From: Ctena decussata
Lineage: Eukaryota > Mollusca > Bivalvia > Lucinida > Lucinidae
Direction: 5' to 3'
Length of the DNA: 64,000 nt
NCBI GenBank assembly: GCA_963989385.1
Contig: OZ022505.1
Location: 61,569,737-61,633,736, forward strand
The notes beneath the pieces are model-generated. The model worked only from the letters and a program-made list of their open reading frames with translations, did not search any database and was not told the DNA's origin. Made by a program: the position numbers and the translations under genes. Below, in pieces: positions 45,574 to 55,696 of this stretch (position 1 is the first letter of the stretch; each line of letters begins with the position of its first letter).

Positions 45574-47029
45574 AATTCAATAGAAGAGTTTTGGCTACAT
45601 TGTTGTTACACACACTGAGATTTATAACATTTGAATCTTCAAAGAGGACTCTTTTTTTTAATTTAAAAGAGGACTCTTGTCGCATGTGACAACAGCAAAA
45701 ACGTGCTTAGTCTGACGACTAGCTGTTAATATAATCGAACAGCAAAATCCTGATTGACTGGTTGGCTTGCAAGAATACCTTTCCATTCTGAAATAGTCTG
45801 GCGACTACGAAGTTCGACGATGAACCTGAAAAGGGTGTCGGGGTGCGTGGGTGAGTGGGTGGGCGAGGGGGGATGTGTGGGGAAAATTGGAGGCTTGCTA
45901 CATGTACGTACCATCCGACGTTTGGCGCGTGGCACAAAAAGCAGCCATAATACTGTACATATACTTTAACTGTATATGAATCGCTAAACTTCGGCAAACT
46001 CCATACCTTGAATAATTGTTAAGACGTTTGACTGTGTACCTAAACAGTCTGCTTGAAAGTTGAAAACAGAAGAGGTGTGAGGAACTGTTAAAATACGCAC
46101 GTACTTTGTATTTTTATTCAACCAACAACAAACTGAACATGAATATAAAAACAACAACCAAAAATCCAAACTAGAATGCACAAATGCAAGATGTTCATCT
46201 TATCACCCGTAAACTTTCTGACCCTTATAAAATAAAAAAAAAAAGTGAAAACCTTCCCGCACTTCACCAGTGTTAGATGCGAATCTGGAGGCCGCTCGAT
46301 TCCTATCACTGCCTAATGAATGTGTTTTAACTGTTATTTGATTCGATTCGGAAATCGACTGTCCAAGAGTTTACTTTCAGGACACAGAGTATGAGGAATA
46401 AACCCAGAGTTGAGCATAAAGTGTACCGGATTGGATTGCCCTTTACGTTTGCCTTCAGGTAGATTTGTGAATGCAAAAATATCAAATTTTCTGGTGACCT
46501 TTAAGATACCTGGGACTGCTAGTCAAAGAAAGATAAGACCACACAATTTCAGTTAAAGTTCTAATTGGCACACAAATGAAGAACGAACCGAAAAGAAATT
46601 GAGAACGTACATGTATGTAAATGTGCACGCTTAAGGAGACTGGGTACATTTCATGTGGAAGCACCTCGGCAATTTTGATTTATACCTACCTTTCCAAAGG
46701 GAATCAACTCTTTTAGAAAAGCATTTGCTCCTTTGGAGGCAAAGTGTTTTTTGAAGAATTTTCCGGTACAGGAAAACTATGTGGAAGTCAATAAAGTTGA
46801 TCCCCTTTGTAGAAATGGCAGCCGTTCCCCATTTGTAGAAATGGCAGCCGGAAATACATGGAGGCATACCCACCGTGCCACCATACGATTTTTAAATCTA
46901 GCAAACCTGCAGGTCCAAATTCTGGCAAACATTTCCATTGTTGTGATTTCTTTATTCGCGTGTTTCCGGATATCCGTAAATTAATTATGGATTTAGGATA
47001 TCGATAAGTAAGGAATAAACATCATTTAA
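45346..47029. other. No gene recognised; CT microsatellite
   Basis: (CT)n at 45531-45571. Around 46680-46850 there is a copy of the interspersed AGCAAATTCTTTTAAGAGTTGAC-type repeat, with two direct GTAGAAATGGCAGCCG words. Confidence 0.45.
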
Positions 47030-47910
47030 TACCAGGTGGGGGAGGGGGAGGAGGATGAAATGGAGGGGGCGGGGAGGGTGGGGGGGAAGGGTCGGAAATC
47101 AATAAGCCTCGGAGCAGGCGGGGGGGTCATATATTTTATTAGGCATATTGTATGAGTGTGTGTTGTGTGTGTGTGTGTGTGTGTGTGGGGGGGGGGGGGT
47201 CAGAATTATTCTATCAGCCTTCATTTTTACCCTAAAATTTTATTACCCCTCAAATTTCAGACTCATTCCTTTCAACTCAAACATTTAAGACATTTGTTGG
47301 GGTGGGGCGCAGCTTCATATCTAAAACAGATCTTTTCATTGATTTGCTAGAAGAACAGTATGAAAGTGTCTAAAAATTCATGCCAAGTAGATGATTTTGT
47401 AATTAATTTTAATGCCTGCATTTGTGTTAATATCAGTTGTCCAGGTGCCTTTTCATCAGCAAAACTACTGTGGCTCCCCCAGACCTCGCCACCCAGAGGC
47501 CCAATTAATAGGCTATTATCAACAGTTATAATTACCAAGCATTCAACAACAGATTTCTGGATGGTCACGTGCAGAAGAAAGTGAAAGAAATGCAGACAAA
47601 GTTTAAACAGACCATGATTAATTAACCTACTAGAATAAGAAAATGTTCTTTGTATTTCATACAGCTTTTGATTGAGGTCAGTCTGACATAAAATAGGTAA
47701 GATGGTGTGTGTGTGGGGGGGGGGGGAGGGGGGGGGGCGGAGGGATGGGAGGGTAGCTGGGATTGGGGGATGGGGCGGGTCATGTCATAATTTTTTTGTC
47801 GCCTATCTGGGGGAAGGGGTGGGGGGGGGGGGAATAATTCTGTTGAGACTGAGTGGGTCGGAAAAATTGTGGTGATTCATATGAAAATGTACCCGGCCCC
47901 CACCTGATAA
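47030..47910. repeat. G-rich low-complexity region with GT microsatellite
   Basis: Several poly(G) and GGGGA runs (47036-47122, 47188-47200, 47716-47775, 47810-47833) and (GT)n at 47155-47187. Such runs suggest variable length and possible assembly uncertainty. Confidence 0.75.
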
Positions 47911-48151
47911 ATGACTCGTCCCTAAATAGTAAAACGGCATCCCATACAAAATTACGTCATAAGTTTATCAATAAGTGTCGTGTTTACAAATTGCTACAGT
48001 ATCGAGGTAAGAGTTGACATTTTTCTATCTCTCAATAAATGATATATAAAATATATTTGCTTGACTGTTTTATTCTGTCTTGGTCGAAAATTAATCAGTG
48101 TTAGGCGGTAAGGTTTCTACGAACAGACATATTTGCGAGTTTGTTATTTGG

Positions 48152-50389
48152 TTTAAACATATTTATTGTTTCTCAATTACAAGTAACATACAATCAAATT
48201 TTAACAGTACAGGCTTAGGGATTGGAACGAAAGCAAAATGCTTATCGAGTTCCTCTCCCTGACATGAAAAAATTGTACACAATGTGGCGGAAACTGTACA
48301 TAATAAAAGGTATATAACATTTTAAACCAAATTTTGTACTACGTGGGATAACTAAGCAGAACTGCAACTAATCATTACACAAAAATAATCAATGGAAGAA
48401 TAGCACTTATAACCTTACAGATCGATTTCGCAGAAGAGCAGAGAAAAATTTTTTTTGATCTGTATGTGTGTCTAAATATTTTAATCACAAAATGGTAAGG
48501 GGAGGAGAGATAAAAGAAAAAAAAGGAAACATGTTAAGGACACAAGAAACCAAAATAAGACATCAAAGAAGGAAAAAAGTACCAAACGATATGACGCACA
48601 GGATTGAGAGAGAGGAGGCGGGTACCAGAATATCAGATTATGTCTATTAATCTTCATATACATAAGGTGCATGCGTAGTGTTAGTACTTAATACTTAAAA
48701 GCGTTTTGTTTCGATTATAAATTTGTAAACTTTCTCAAATATTAATTTGTTGACTTCTTGCGACAGAGACAGATCACCATACAAAAATAATTTTAAGGAA
48801 GGATGTTTATATGGCGTAATTGCAGTTATTAATTCATTACGTTGAACTTGATAGAATGAACAATGAAAGAAAAAGTGTTGAGCGTTCTCTATACTACCAC
48901 AATGACATAAAGGAGAGTCTGATATATTTTTTACAAAGAGGTCGAAATTAAGCGAGCTGCAATTTGTCCGCAGGCGAGCTAACAGTATTTGACCTTTTCT
49001 ACACCCTGTGTAATAGTGCTTTGGAACTGTTGTTTTATCTTTCTGTAAGAAGCATTTGAAAGAGTTTACAGATTCATGCTGCCTTTCTTCGGGAGATAAA
49101 TTATTCCATGCTCTAACACTAGATGGTAAGAATGAACTGAAATACTGGTTAGATCTAGTATTAATGGTTTGTAGGTCATTTGAGTTTCGAAGATTGTAGC
49201 GAGATATATTACTGACGGATTGTGGGACAAGAGAAGATAGATATAATGGTGTAATATTATTCAACATTTTATAGAATAAAGTTAGTTTGTGGTTGTACCG
49301 TCTTTGCTCGAGTGTTTCCCAACATATTTCTTTGTAGAGTGCGGTTAATGAGACTAGTTTTGTTGTTCCTGTAGCGATTCTAGCTGCTTCGGTTTGGATT
49401 TTATCTAACTCTTGTTTTTCGTATTGGGTACAATTATCCCATATGACATCTCCATACTCAAGAATAGGCCTAATAAAAGTTGTGTAAATTATCTCAAGAG
49501 ATTTCCTATCCAATTTAAACTTCAGTTTCCTCATGATGTTTATTCTAAACCAAGCCTTATCTTTAATATACTTTATATGTTCATGCCAGGTACAATCATT
49601 AGAGAAATATAGTCCGAGATGCTTGTGAGATTCTATTTCCGATATCTGATGATTTTGCATAAGAAGAGGAGGGTGTTGCGGTTTATTTAATTTACGAGAA
49701 AATAATAAAGCTTCAGTTTTAGAGGGGTTAAATGTAACTAGCCAGGTTGCAGCCCATCGTGAAAGTTTGTTAAGATCTGCATTTAGACAGTCAGCTGCTG
49801 TAACAGGATTATCAACAATAATGAAAAGACTAGTGTCATCTGCAAATAGTCGAATATTTGAACCAATATCAGTAACAATGTCATTAATGTATAACAGAAA
49901 AAGTAAAGGCCCTAAAATAGAGCCCTGTGGGACACCAGCTCTTATGAAGGTCCAGTCGGAGGTAGCACTTGGAAGAATAACACGTTGTTTTCTATCTGAA
50001 AGATAATTCTTGAACCAGTTAAGGACATCCCCTGTAACACCAGCTGCCTTGAGTTTATGTAGAAGTCCAGAGTGCCAGACACGGTCGAAGGCTTTGCTGA
50101 TGTCACAGAAGACAGCCCGAACCTCTTTGCCAGAATCAAGTGCCTGACAGAAAGTGTTGTAGAGGTATGTAAGTTGGTTAACAGTAGAGTCACCTGGCAT
50201 AAAACCAGACTGTAAGGAGGAGAGTAAGTTGTTGTCTTGTAAGTGATTAAATAGATATTTAAAGACGATTCTCTCGAAAACTTTGCTTTCTGCATTGAGT
50301 AAGGATATAGGTCTATAATTAGAGGCAGTTGACAAGTCACCCGTTTTTGGTACAGGACATACGTTAGCTTCTTTGTACGGTGCTGGAAA
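48152..50389 (-). mobile_element. 5'-truncated Jockey/CR1-like LINE (LINE-2 of window)
   Basis: Minus-strand element flanked by AGTTTGTTATTTGG (48138-48151) and AGTTTGTTATTTTGG (50390-50404). It begins inside the reverse transcriptase and ends with the same ATAAATATGTTTAAA tail as LINE-1 at 5363. Its coding frame is still open, and its target duplication differs by one base, so it is younger or less eroded than LINE-1. Confidence 0.9.
48695..50389 (-). CDS. Reverse transcriptase, C-terminal 560 or so residues, uninterrupted (LINE-2)
   Basis: The open frame extends upstream of the first listed start (a TTG at 50335) to the truncation point and reads NVCPVPKTGD before NYRPISLLNAESKVFER. Counting from 50335, motif A is VFCDISKAFDRVW (75-87), motif B RAGVPQGSILGPLLFLLYIN (132-151), motif C FADD (164-167), the thumb follows, and a CCHC-type knuckle CHCGSIENAQHFFFHC is at 477-492. 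It ends at FIIETKRF. The endonuclease, ORF1 and a native start are missing, so it is not an autonomous element. Confidence 0.88.
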   Translation of the reverse strand, partial: FPAPYKEANVCPVPKTGDLSTASNYRPISLLNAESKVFERIVFKYLFNHLQDNNLLSSLQSGFMPGDSTVNQLTYLYNTFCQALDSGKEVRAVFCDISKAFDRVWHSGLLHKLKAAGVTGDVLNWFKNYLSDRKQRVILPSATSDWTFIRAGVPQGSILGPLLFLLYINDIVTDIGSNIRLFADDTSLFIIVDNPVTAADCLNADLNKLSRWAATWLVTFNPSKTEALLFSRKLNKPQHPPLLMQNHQISEIESHKHLGLYFSNDCTWHEHIKYIKDKAWFRINIMRKLKFKLDRKSLEIIYTTFIRPILEYGDVIWDNCTQYEKQELDKIQTEAARIATGTTKLVSLTALYKEICWETLEQRRYNHKLTLFYKMLNNITPLYLSSLVPQSVSNISRYNLRNSNDLQTINTRSNQYFSSFLPSSVRAWNNLSPEERQHESVNSFKCFLQKDKTTVPKHYYTGCRKGQILLARLRTNCSSLNFDLFVKNISDSPLCHCGSIENAQHFFFHCSFYQVQRNELITAITPYKHPSLKLFLYGDLSLSQEVNKLIFEKVYKFIIETKRF

Positions 50390-50439
50390 AGTTTGTTATT
50401 TTGGCAATGAACAATTCGTGCGATGTCTCGTAGGCCTAA

Positions 50440-50915
50440 GGCTGGCATGATTTCGACGCCATTTTTTTGGTTTGTTTACAAACTGGGTAGGCATATATTA
50501 TTTTGCAATTTTAAAATGTTCCAAAACCAAATTTTCTGAAATTTCACATGATAGTAGAGTATATTTCAATGTTTTTCATGGCATAGGTCTGCGACCTGGA
50601 GAAAGTCGAATACGCTATAAATCGTAGTTTTTTGTTCACATGTTTGACGTGGAAGTAAAGGGCACTGTTTCGTTAATAATTACACAGCCAGGAAAGAATG
50701 TCTTGGACTTAATTTAACGGAAATATTTGCTAATGGAAGTCAGAGAGGTGCTCTTAAAATTTCAACCGGTGAGGCAATTTCATAAATCTGTATGGTTGCA
50801 TGAAATTACTGAGAGGTTCGTCGGTAGTCCATTTTGATGGCGACAATTTCGAACAAAAATCCGTTGCTATGTGTTTGATTATATCCCTGCTCCTTGGAGC
50901 TGCGTTCCAACTGTT
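50440..50915 (-). repeat. Diverged inverted repeat partner of 44040-44520
   Basis: See 44040-44520. LINE-2 inserted just left of this block. Confidence 0.5.
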
Positions 50916-51166
50916 AGTAAGCTTCTATGTCTATCTCGGTTTATCTCTATTTTTTTCTTTCTTTCTCTAAACACTATATCTCTTTCTGTATACTTTTATT
51001 TGTTTATATCTGCATTAGGACATGAAATATAACAATGTGTAGTTTGTAAAATACATGTATGTAGGCGTATATTTATGTATGAAAACTGTATGCCTTTAAA
51101 AATTTTGAAATAAAATTTAAAAAAAAGCAGTATTTTCACGAGTGGCGAAGCCACGAGTGAAAAATA

Positions 51167-51427
51167 CAACTTTGGTGTTCATGAGTGAAATAAAAATTCG
51201 TCTTACACTGAAAAAGTCAAATTTTCTATTTATTTTATGCTTGAAAATCGCAAGAATTTTGTTTATGCAAGAGCATCAGCCATCACGACAGAAACACAAC
51301 TTTGGTGTTCATGAGTGAAATAAAAATTCGTCTTACACTGAAAAAGTCAAATTTTCTATTTCTTTTATGCTTGAAAATCGCAAGAATTTTGTTTATGCAA
51401 GAGCATCAGCCATCACGACAGAAACAC
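51167..51427 (+). repeat. 130-bp tandem duplication
   Basis: Two units start ACAACTTTGGTGTTCATGAG at 51167 and 51297 and are almost identical. They contain TTCGTCTTACACTGAAAAAG; a related but inverted word (TTTTTCAGTGTAAGATTGAC) is at 38601. Confidence 0.9.
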
Positions 51428-52160
51428 AACTTTGCAAAGAAAGAATGCCTTCAGGAGATTTAGGCGGCCTGACGTCGCGTGCAGTAACAATGTTACGTTG
51501 GCGCTTTAAGTGACATCATTAACGTTGTAATGACGTGAAAACATGCGTGACGTAAATTTTATCAAGCCAGGTAAGATTAAGCCAATTTTAAAATCAACAA
51601 AACACTTGAGGCTATTTCACATAAATCCTATTTCTGAAACAGTGAAATCGCAAGTAATAATTTCACTGTTTGAAACAGTGAGATTATCAGTTTCGATTTC
51701 ACCGAGAAATCTCTATAATTTATTGATAAGTATAAAAGAAAGCCGTGCATTAAAAACGATAAGCAACTAGTGGATGGATTAGATATGCAAATTACGTCAT
51801 AATGTAATGCGTTGACGTCCATAAAAACGTTGCTTTTCTAATTAAATGGCGAAATCGTGGCTGTTTAATGCAGAATTTGCTAATCATTCGATTTTAATAT
51901 CATATGATAAATAGACTCTTGCATTCCAGCTCCTGTATTATTGAATTTATGAAACTAGTTGGGGTAAACCGATTGGATGCTCGGCATAGCCTCGCATCTT
52001 ATCTTTTTCCCCAACTCATTTAATAAATTCCCAACTCGTTTCATAAATTAAACAAACCATTAGCGTTCATGTAAGGTCATCTGTTCTTTTGTGTGTATTT
52101 TTCTGTCCAATTTTCATAACACAGTTTCCCAGGAAGGAACAAATCCATAGCATGCACCTC
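51428..52160. other. Unassigned stretch with a GTGAAATCG/CACTGTTT hairpin
   Basis: At 51636-51705 ATTTCTGAAACAGTGAAATC and inverse or direct relatives form a small hairpin. No gene. Confidence 0.4.
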
Positions 52161-52167
52161 CTGGCGC

Positions 52168-52245
52168 CGACCCAGCAGGCACATGACGTCATTATGACGT
52201 CGTATCGACGTCATTTTGATGTTGTGTGCCCGCTGAGGAGTCTGC
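52168..52245. repeat. Palindromic block with clustered TGACGTC sites
   Basis: Between CCAGCAGGCACA and TGTGTGCCCGCTG lie ATGACGTCATTATGACGTCG and TCGACGTCATTTTGATG: three TGACGTC/GACGTCA cores, one a full TGACGTCA CRE-type palindrome. The outer inverted words suggest a small transposon end or MITE rather than a promoter. Confidence 0.55.
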
Positions 52246-52527
52246 CCGTATCCTCTCCAGTTCGAAGAAGAGAGTGTATGTGACCCCTTATAGAAGCGAT
52301 CCTTTCTACTGAACGGCGTCGCGTGGAAAAATGTTTTAGGTATGTGCAATCATTTACGCTCAGATCAGCCTGTGCAACTGCTTAGAATGTTTACAACCTT
52401 TGTATCTCTGTATAGATATCAAAGGTGCGATACATTGTTCATGCAAACAGGGGAAACTCTAATCAGACTATATGCAGGTGCGCAGGCTAATTTGAGTCTT
52501 TCTTACTTGCGCATGCGTAAGAAATTT

Positions 52528-52745
52528 GAGCCGCGACACGACAAAACCAACAATGTGGGTGTGCGCCCAGCGCAGACTCAGATCAACCTGGGCATCCGCC
52601 CAGTCTGATCAGAGTCTTCGCTGTCCGCATGGAGGTGGAGGTGAGCACTTAACGAAGAGTCTGATCAAACTGGGCGATTACCCAGGCTGATCTGAGTCTG
52701 CGCTTGGCGCGTAACCACTTTGTTGGTTTTCTCGTGTTGCGGCTC
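52528..52745. mobile_element. Long palindromic MITE, GAGCCGCGACACGA family, upstream of ISG12
   Basis: Inverted arms of about 95 bp: GAGCCGCGACACGACAAAAC, GCGCCCAGCGCAGACTCAGA, CTGGGCATCCGCCCAGTCTG and inverses. It ends about 59 bp before the splice acceptor of the ISG12 exon. Confidence 0.85.
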
Positions 52746-52784
52746 ATTTGTTCACGCGAAGCTACTTTGGCCAGTTTGGCTGAC

Positions 52785-52804
52785 TACTGTCACTGCTTCT
52801 TTCA
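52785..52804 (+). promoter_or_regulatory. Splice acceptor of the ISG12 coding exon
   Basis: Pyrimidine-rich ACTGCTTCTTTCAG directly before GATTCAAAGATG. Inferred from sequence only; the donor exon was not located. Confidence 0.6.
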
Positions 52805-52814
52805 GGATTCAAAG

Positions 52815-53099
52815 ATGCCGGTGACTCCCATCGCCATTCTTGGAGGAACGCTTGCAGGAATTGGGCTAACAGTCGGTGGACCCTATGCCCTTGCGGCTAT
52901 AGGATTTGGAAAAGCCGGAGTCGCTGCAGGATCGGCAGCTGCCGGGATGATGTCGGCGTCGGCAATTGCTAATGGTGGAGGTGTTGCCGCTGGAGGCGTA
53001 GTGGCAACTTGTCAAAGCATAGGAGCAGCAGGATTGGCAGCGGGAACAAAAGCGGCCGTTACAGCTGGGGCCGCGCTCATTGCCGCGATATGGCCATAA
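52815..53099 (+). CDS. ISG12 / interferon-alpha-inducible 27-like (IFI6/IFI27 family) protein
   Basis: A complete 94-residue frame: MPVTPIAILGGTLAGIGLTV, then GGPYALAAIGFGKAGV with glycine/alanine-rich hydrophobic stretches to the C-terminal IAAIWP. This alternation of small residues and the GF.KAG..AGS.AA.MMS core mark the ISG12 family, small membrane proteins of mitochondria or endoplasmic reticulum linked to apoptosis and antiviral response in vertebrates; the function in molluscs is inferred only. The ATG at 52815 lies 10 bp after an acceptor-like CTTCTTTCAG (52795-52804), so a non-coding 5' exon probably lies upstream. An earlier in-frame ATG at 52704 is inside the MITE and is rejected. 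It has normal coding composition, clearly more GC-rich than its surroundings. The coding sequence is in one exon. Confidence 0.9.
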   Translation: MPVTPIAILGGTLAGIGLTVGGPYALAAIGFGKAGVAAGSAAAGMMSASAIANGGGVAAGGVVATCQSIGAAGLAAGTKAAVTAGAALIAAIWP

Positions 53100-53709
53100 A
53101 GCAATGCGACCGTGCGACGAATAATTGTTAAAAATAATCATGAATTTCTAATCGCACTTGCCGTTAAAGTACGGCCTACAAGCTTTTGATTACATTGCAA
53201 ACATATTAGATGGCTGATAACGGAGTTTAAACTGTTACTTAGCAAATATTTGAAATTCTAAGATTTTGCAAGCTGTATAAAATATAAAGGTATTTTGTTT
53301 TAGTTCATTTTGAGACTAGTAATTCAACAATCATCACAAATGTGTCAGGTCCTTGAGCCTGTATAAGGACTTTTGTGAAGCTGTAGCATACAGTAAACGA
53401 GATGCATGTTGTATGATTTTATTCACTGCTAGGAGGTCCTTTTGTTTCAAAATTTATGGAACATATTTCATGAAAAAAAGTTGACTGAAATGAAGGGAAT
53501 TTTGTTATGTTTCAGCATGTACCATTGTTTTCTAAAAAAATGTATAGATTGCCGTGCACAATGAAAGTAAAAATACGCCATGCTTATTTTCGCTATTGTG
53601 ACGATACATGTCGCAATGCTCGAAACCGCTTACAGGGGCATTCTAAGTATTAGCAGGATTAATTAAAGTGAATGAATATACATTCAGGGGAAGGATTTAT
53701 GCCATTTTT
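53100..53709 (+). other. 3' region of the ISG12 gene
   Basis: Non-coding. No AATAAA was found; ATTAAA near 53660 is a possible weak polyadenylation signal. Confidence 0.35.
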
Positions 53710-55519
53710 AGCTCACCTGAGCACGAAGTGCTCAAGGTGAGGTATTGTGATCGGTCTTTGTCCGTCGTCCGTCGTCCGTTGTCCGGCGTCAACTTTTGCT
53801 TTAAACAACTTCTTCTCCAAAACTGCTGGACGGATTTCGAAATAATTTCACACAAATGTTCCTTGGGGAACTCTCTATCAAAATTGCTCAAATGGTTCCG
53901 CTCCGCTGAACAATATGGCCGCCAGAGCTAAAAATAGAAAAACCTTTAAACGACTTCTCCTCCAAAACTGGTGGGCAGATTTTGAAATAATTTCACAGAA
54001 ATGTTCCTTAGGAGACCCTCTACCAAAATTGCTCAAACGGTTCCGCTCTGCTGAACAGTATGGCCGCCAGAGCTAAAAATAGAAAAAACCTTTAAACGAC
54101 TTCTTCTTCAAAACTGGTGGGCAGATTTTGAAATAATTTCACAGAAATGTTCCTTAGGAGACCCTCTACCAAAATTACTCAAACGGTTCCGCTCTGCTGA
54201 ACAATATGGCCGCCAGAGCTAAAAATAGAAAAACCTTTAAACGACTTCTCCTCCAAAACTGCTGGGCCGATTTTAAAATAATTTCACAGAAATGTTCCTT
54301 AGGAGACCCTCTACCAAAATTGCTCAAATGGTTCCGCTCCGCTGAACAATATGGCCGCCAGAGCTAAATATAGAAAAACCTTTAAACAACTTCTCCAAAA
54401 TTGCTGGGCCGATTTTAAAATAATTTCACAGAAATGTTTCTTAGGAGGCCCTCTACCAAAATTGCTAAAACGGTTTCGCTCTGCTGAACAATATGGCCGC
54501 CAGAGCTAAAAATAGAAAAAAGCTTTAAACATCATCGTCTCTGAAACCAATGGCTCAATTTCAAAAAAATTTCACAGAAATGTTTTACTCATGGCCCTGA
54601 ACAAAAATTGCTTAAATGGTTCCACTCCGCTGAACAAAATGGCCGCCAGAGCTAAAAATAGAAATAAATCTTAGAATGACACAGAGGGCACAGTTATGAT
54701 CCAATCATCATGAAACTTTGTCAGAATGTTTATCTAAATGAAATCTAGACCATCTTTGAAGCTGGGTCATGTGGGGTCAAAAACTAGGTCACTGGGTCAA
54801 ATCATAAAAAACCCTTGTGCACACTCTAGAGGGCACAGTTATGATTCAATCTTCATGAAACTTTGTCAGAATGTTTATTTATATAAAATCTAGGCCAAAA
54901 CTGAATCTGAGTCTTGTGGGGTCAAAAACTAGGTCACTAGGTCAAATCTTAGAAAAACCTTGTGTACACTCTAGAGGGCACAGTTATGATCCAATCTACG
55001 TGAAACATTGTCAGAATGTTTATTTTCATGACATCTAATCCAGATTTGAAACTGGGCCATGTCAGGTCAAAAACTAGGTCACTAGGTCAGTTCTTAGAAA
55101 AAACAGTGTGAACGGCTTAGAGGACACTGTGAGTTTTGTTCTAATCTTCATGAGACTTTGTCAGAATGTTTGTCTCCAACAAATCTGGGCCAAGGGTGCA
55201 ACTTGGTCATGTTGGGTCAAAAAGTAGGTCACTAGGTTAAACCTTAGAAAAACATTGTGCACACTCTAGAAGGCACAGTTCTGATAACTTTGTCAGAATG
55301 TTCATATCCAAGAAATCTAGACCAGGTTTGAAACTGGGTCATGTGGTGTCAAAATCTAGGTCATTAGGTTAAATCTTATGAAAATCTTAGGTACACAGTA
55401 AAGGATTCATTTTCCATTTAATCTTTGTGAACTCTGTCTGTCGGTCATATGGATGTCTCTGAGGTTAAGTTCACAGGTTACTCAGGTGAGCGATCCAGGG
55501 CCATCATGGCCCTCTTGTT
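53710..55519 (+). mobile_element. HINE/pearl-like element, AGCTCACCTGAGC family, 1.8 kb
   Basis: Head AGCTCACCTGAGCACGAAGTGCTC, GTCCGTCGTCCGTCGTCC, about six units of 150 bp (CTTCTCCTCCAAAACTGCTGG, TTTCACAGAAATGTTCCTTA, ATGGCCGCCAGAGCTAAAAA), then a second block of about five units of 130 bp (CTTCATGAAACTTTGTCAGA, GTCAAAAACTAGGTCACTAG). It ends CAGGTGAGC, hairpin GGGCCATCATGGCCC, TCTTGTTT. TTTA is on both sides, as at 40773-41813. Confidence 0.85.
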
Positions 55520-55696
55520 TATCGTTGCCTCTTCTCAGTGGGAGTCAGCTCATACATAAAAGAATTTGCTCAGCTAGGAGCAAATTCTTTTATGTAATAG
55601 TTGACCCCTTTAGGAAGAGCATCGTCTTCCAAAGAAACAAACAAACATTAATAAGAGTTAGTCCCCTTTGTAAAAATGGTGTATTTACATGGAAAT

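Noticed and set aside
45465..45689. Frame with poly-Leu/Ser
   Set aside because: Produced by the CT microsatellite.
52704..52814. N-terminal extension of ISG12 from an upstream ATG
   Set aside because: The extension is translated palindromic MITE sequence and crosses a good splice acceptor.
52866..53141. Minus-strand frame opposite ISG12
   Set aside because: A shadow frame; it has no family similarity, whereas the plus frame is a clear ISG12 protein.
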